Below are positions 24,691-24,803 of a stretch of DNA of 24,803 nt, piece by piece (positions within the stretch are counted from its first letter, which is position 1; each line of letters begins with the position of its first letter). The stretch is taken from positions 1 through 24,803 of the forward strand of contig CAVJKX010000021.1 of NCBI GenBank assembly GCA_963650165.1, in the 5' to 3' direction. Made by a program: the position numbers and the translations under genes. Under the pieces are notes generated by a model, which was given only the letters and a program-made list of their open reading frames with translations, searched no databases and was not told the origin of the DNA. This stretch comes from F23-B02 sp963650165 (GTDB taxonomy: Bacteria > Bacillota > Clostridia > Oscillospirales > Oscillospiraceae).

Positions 24691-24719
24691 ATCATAACAG
24701 AATCTTAACATATGCGCAA
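24691..24719 (-). promoter_or_regulatory. Candidate promoter of the M14 gene
   Basis: On the minus strand TTGCGC (plus 24714-24719) and TATGAT (plus 24691-24696) are 17 bases apart, about 130 bases upstream of the ATG. The -35 box is only a partial match. The remaining sequence to the window end (24720-24803) shows no gene that I can support. Confidence 0.5.
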
Positions 24720-24803
24720 GTGTTTTCCGGAAGAAATTTGCCATGGAATGTAGGTTAGTCAATGATAAGTTACAGAGCAGGAAAAGAAAAAAGGATATCG
24801 CGA

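Noticed and set aside
24382..24762. 126-codon minus frame upstream of the M14 gene
   Set aside because: It overlaps the M14 N-terminus in another frame, has no ribosome site, and crosses the predicted promoter and leader.

Overview
This 24.8 kb window looks like chromosomal core-genome sequence from a fairly GC-rich member of the Clostridia, most likely Oscillospirales (Oscillospiraceae/Ruminococcaceae-like). The evidence is the gene order rpoB-rpoC-rpsL-rpsG-fusA-tuf, the linkage of a PucR/CdaR-type regulator to ftsE-ftsX and an S41 protease, the greA-lysS pair, a DUF4830 lipoprotein-like gene, and a surface protein with a Gram-positive sortase-type tail. The lineage is inferred from gene content and order, not from a database search. 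Most genes lie on the minus strand. I see no insertion sequences, phage genes, CRISPR arrays or rRNA genes.

Region 1 (26-6198, minus): a probable envelope/growth operon, transcribed in the order PucR-type regulator, ftsE, ftsX, a 53-residue single-pass membrane protein, an S41 PDZ protease, greA, lysS. FtsEX normally controls a periplasmic or extracellular murein hydrolase. In related Clostridia, as I recall the order, an M23 peptidase sits between ftsX and the S41 gene. Here that slot holds only the 53-residue protein and a perfect 10-bp inverted repeat. Region 2 (6378-7680): an RsuA-family pseudouridine synthase (minus) is divergent from a DUF4830 protein (plus), and their -10 boxes overlap. 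A bidirectional terminator separates this pair from tuf.

Region 3 (7717-19962, minus): the transcription/translation core. rpoB-rpoC have their own consensus-like promoter. After a hairpin they are followed by the str operon (rpsL, rpsG, fusA, tuf), which has a second strong promoter and a structured leader. rpsG starts at GTG and rpsL at TTG. The longest open frames on the opposite strand here are antisense shadows.

Region 4 (19942-21433, plus): a polytopic GT-C-type glycosyltransferase divergent from rpoB, with an intrinsic-terminator-like hairpin in its 5' leader. A tRNA-Leu(GAG) gene follows; its consensus promoter overlaps the glycosyltransferase stop codon, and it ends at a textbook terminator. 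Region 5 (21446-24803, minus): a 1012-residue secreted M14-type zinc carboxypeptidase-like protein with a C-terminal PDTGD sortase-type anchor, its own promoter and a structured leader.

No new multi-gene system stands out. The best leads are the missing hydrolase slot next to ftsX, the terminator in the glycosyltransferase leader, the structured str-operon leader and S12-S7 intergenic hairpin, and the surface-anchored M14 protein.
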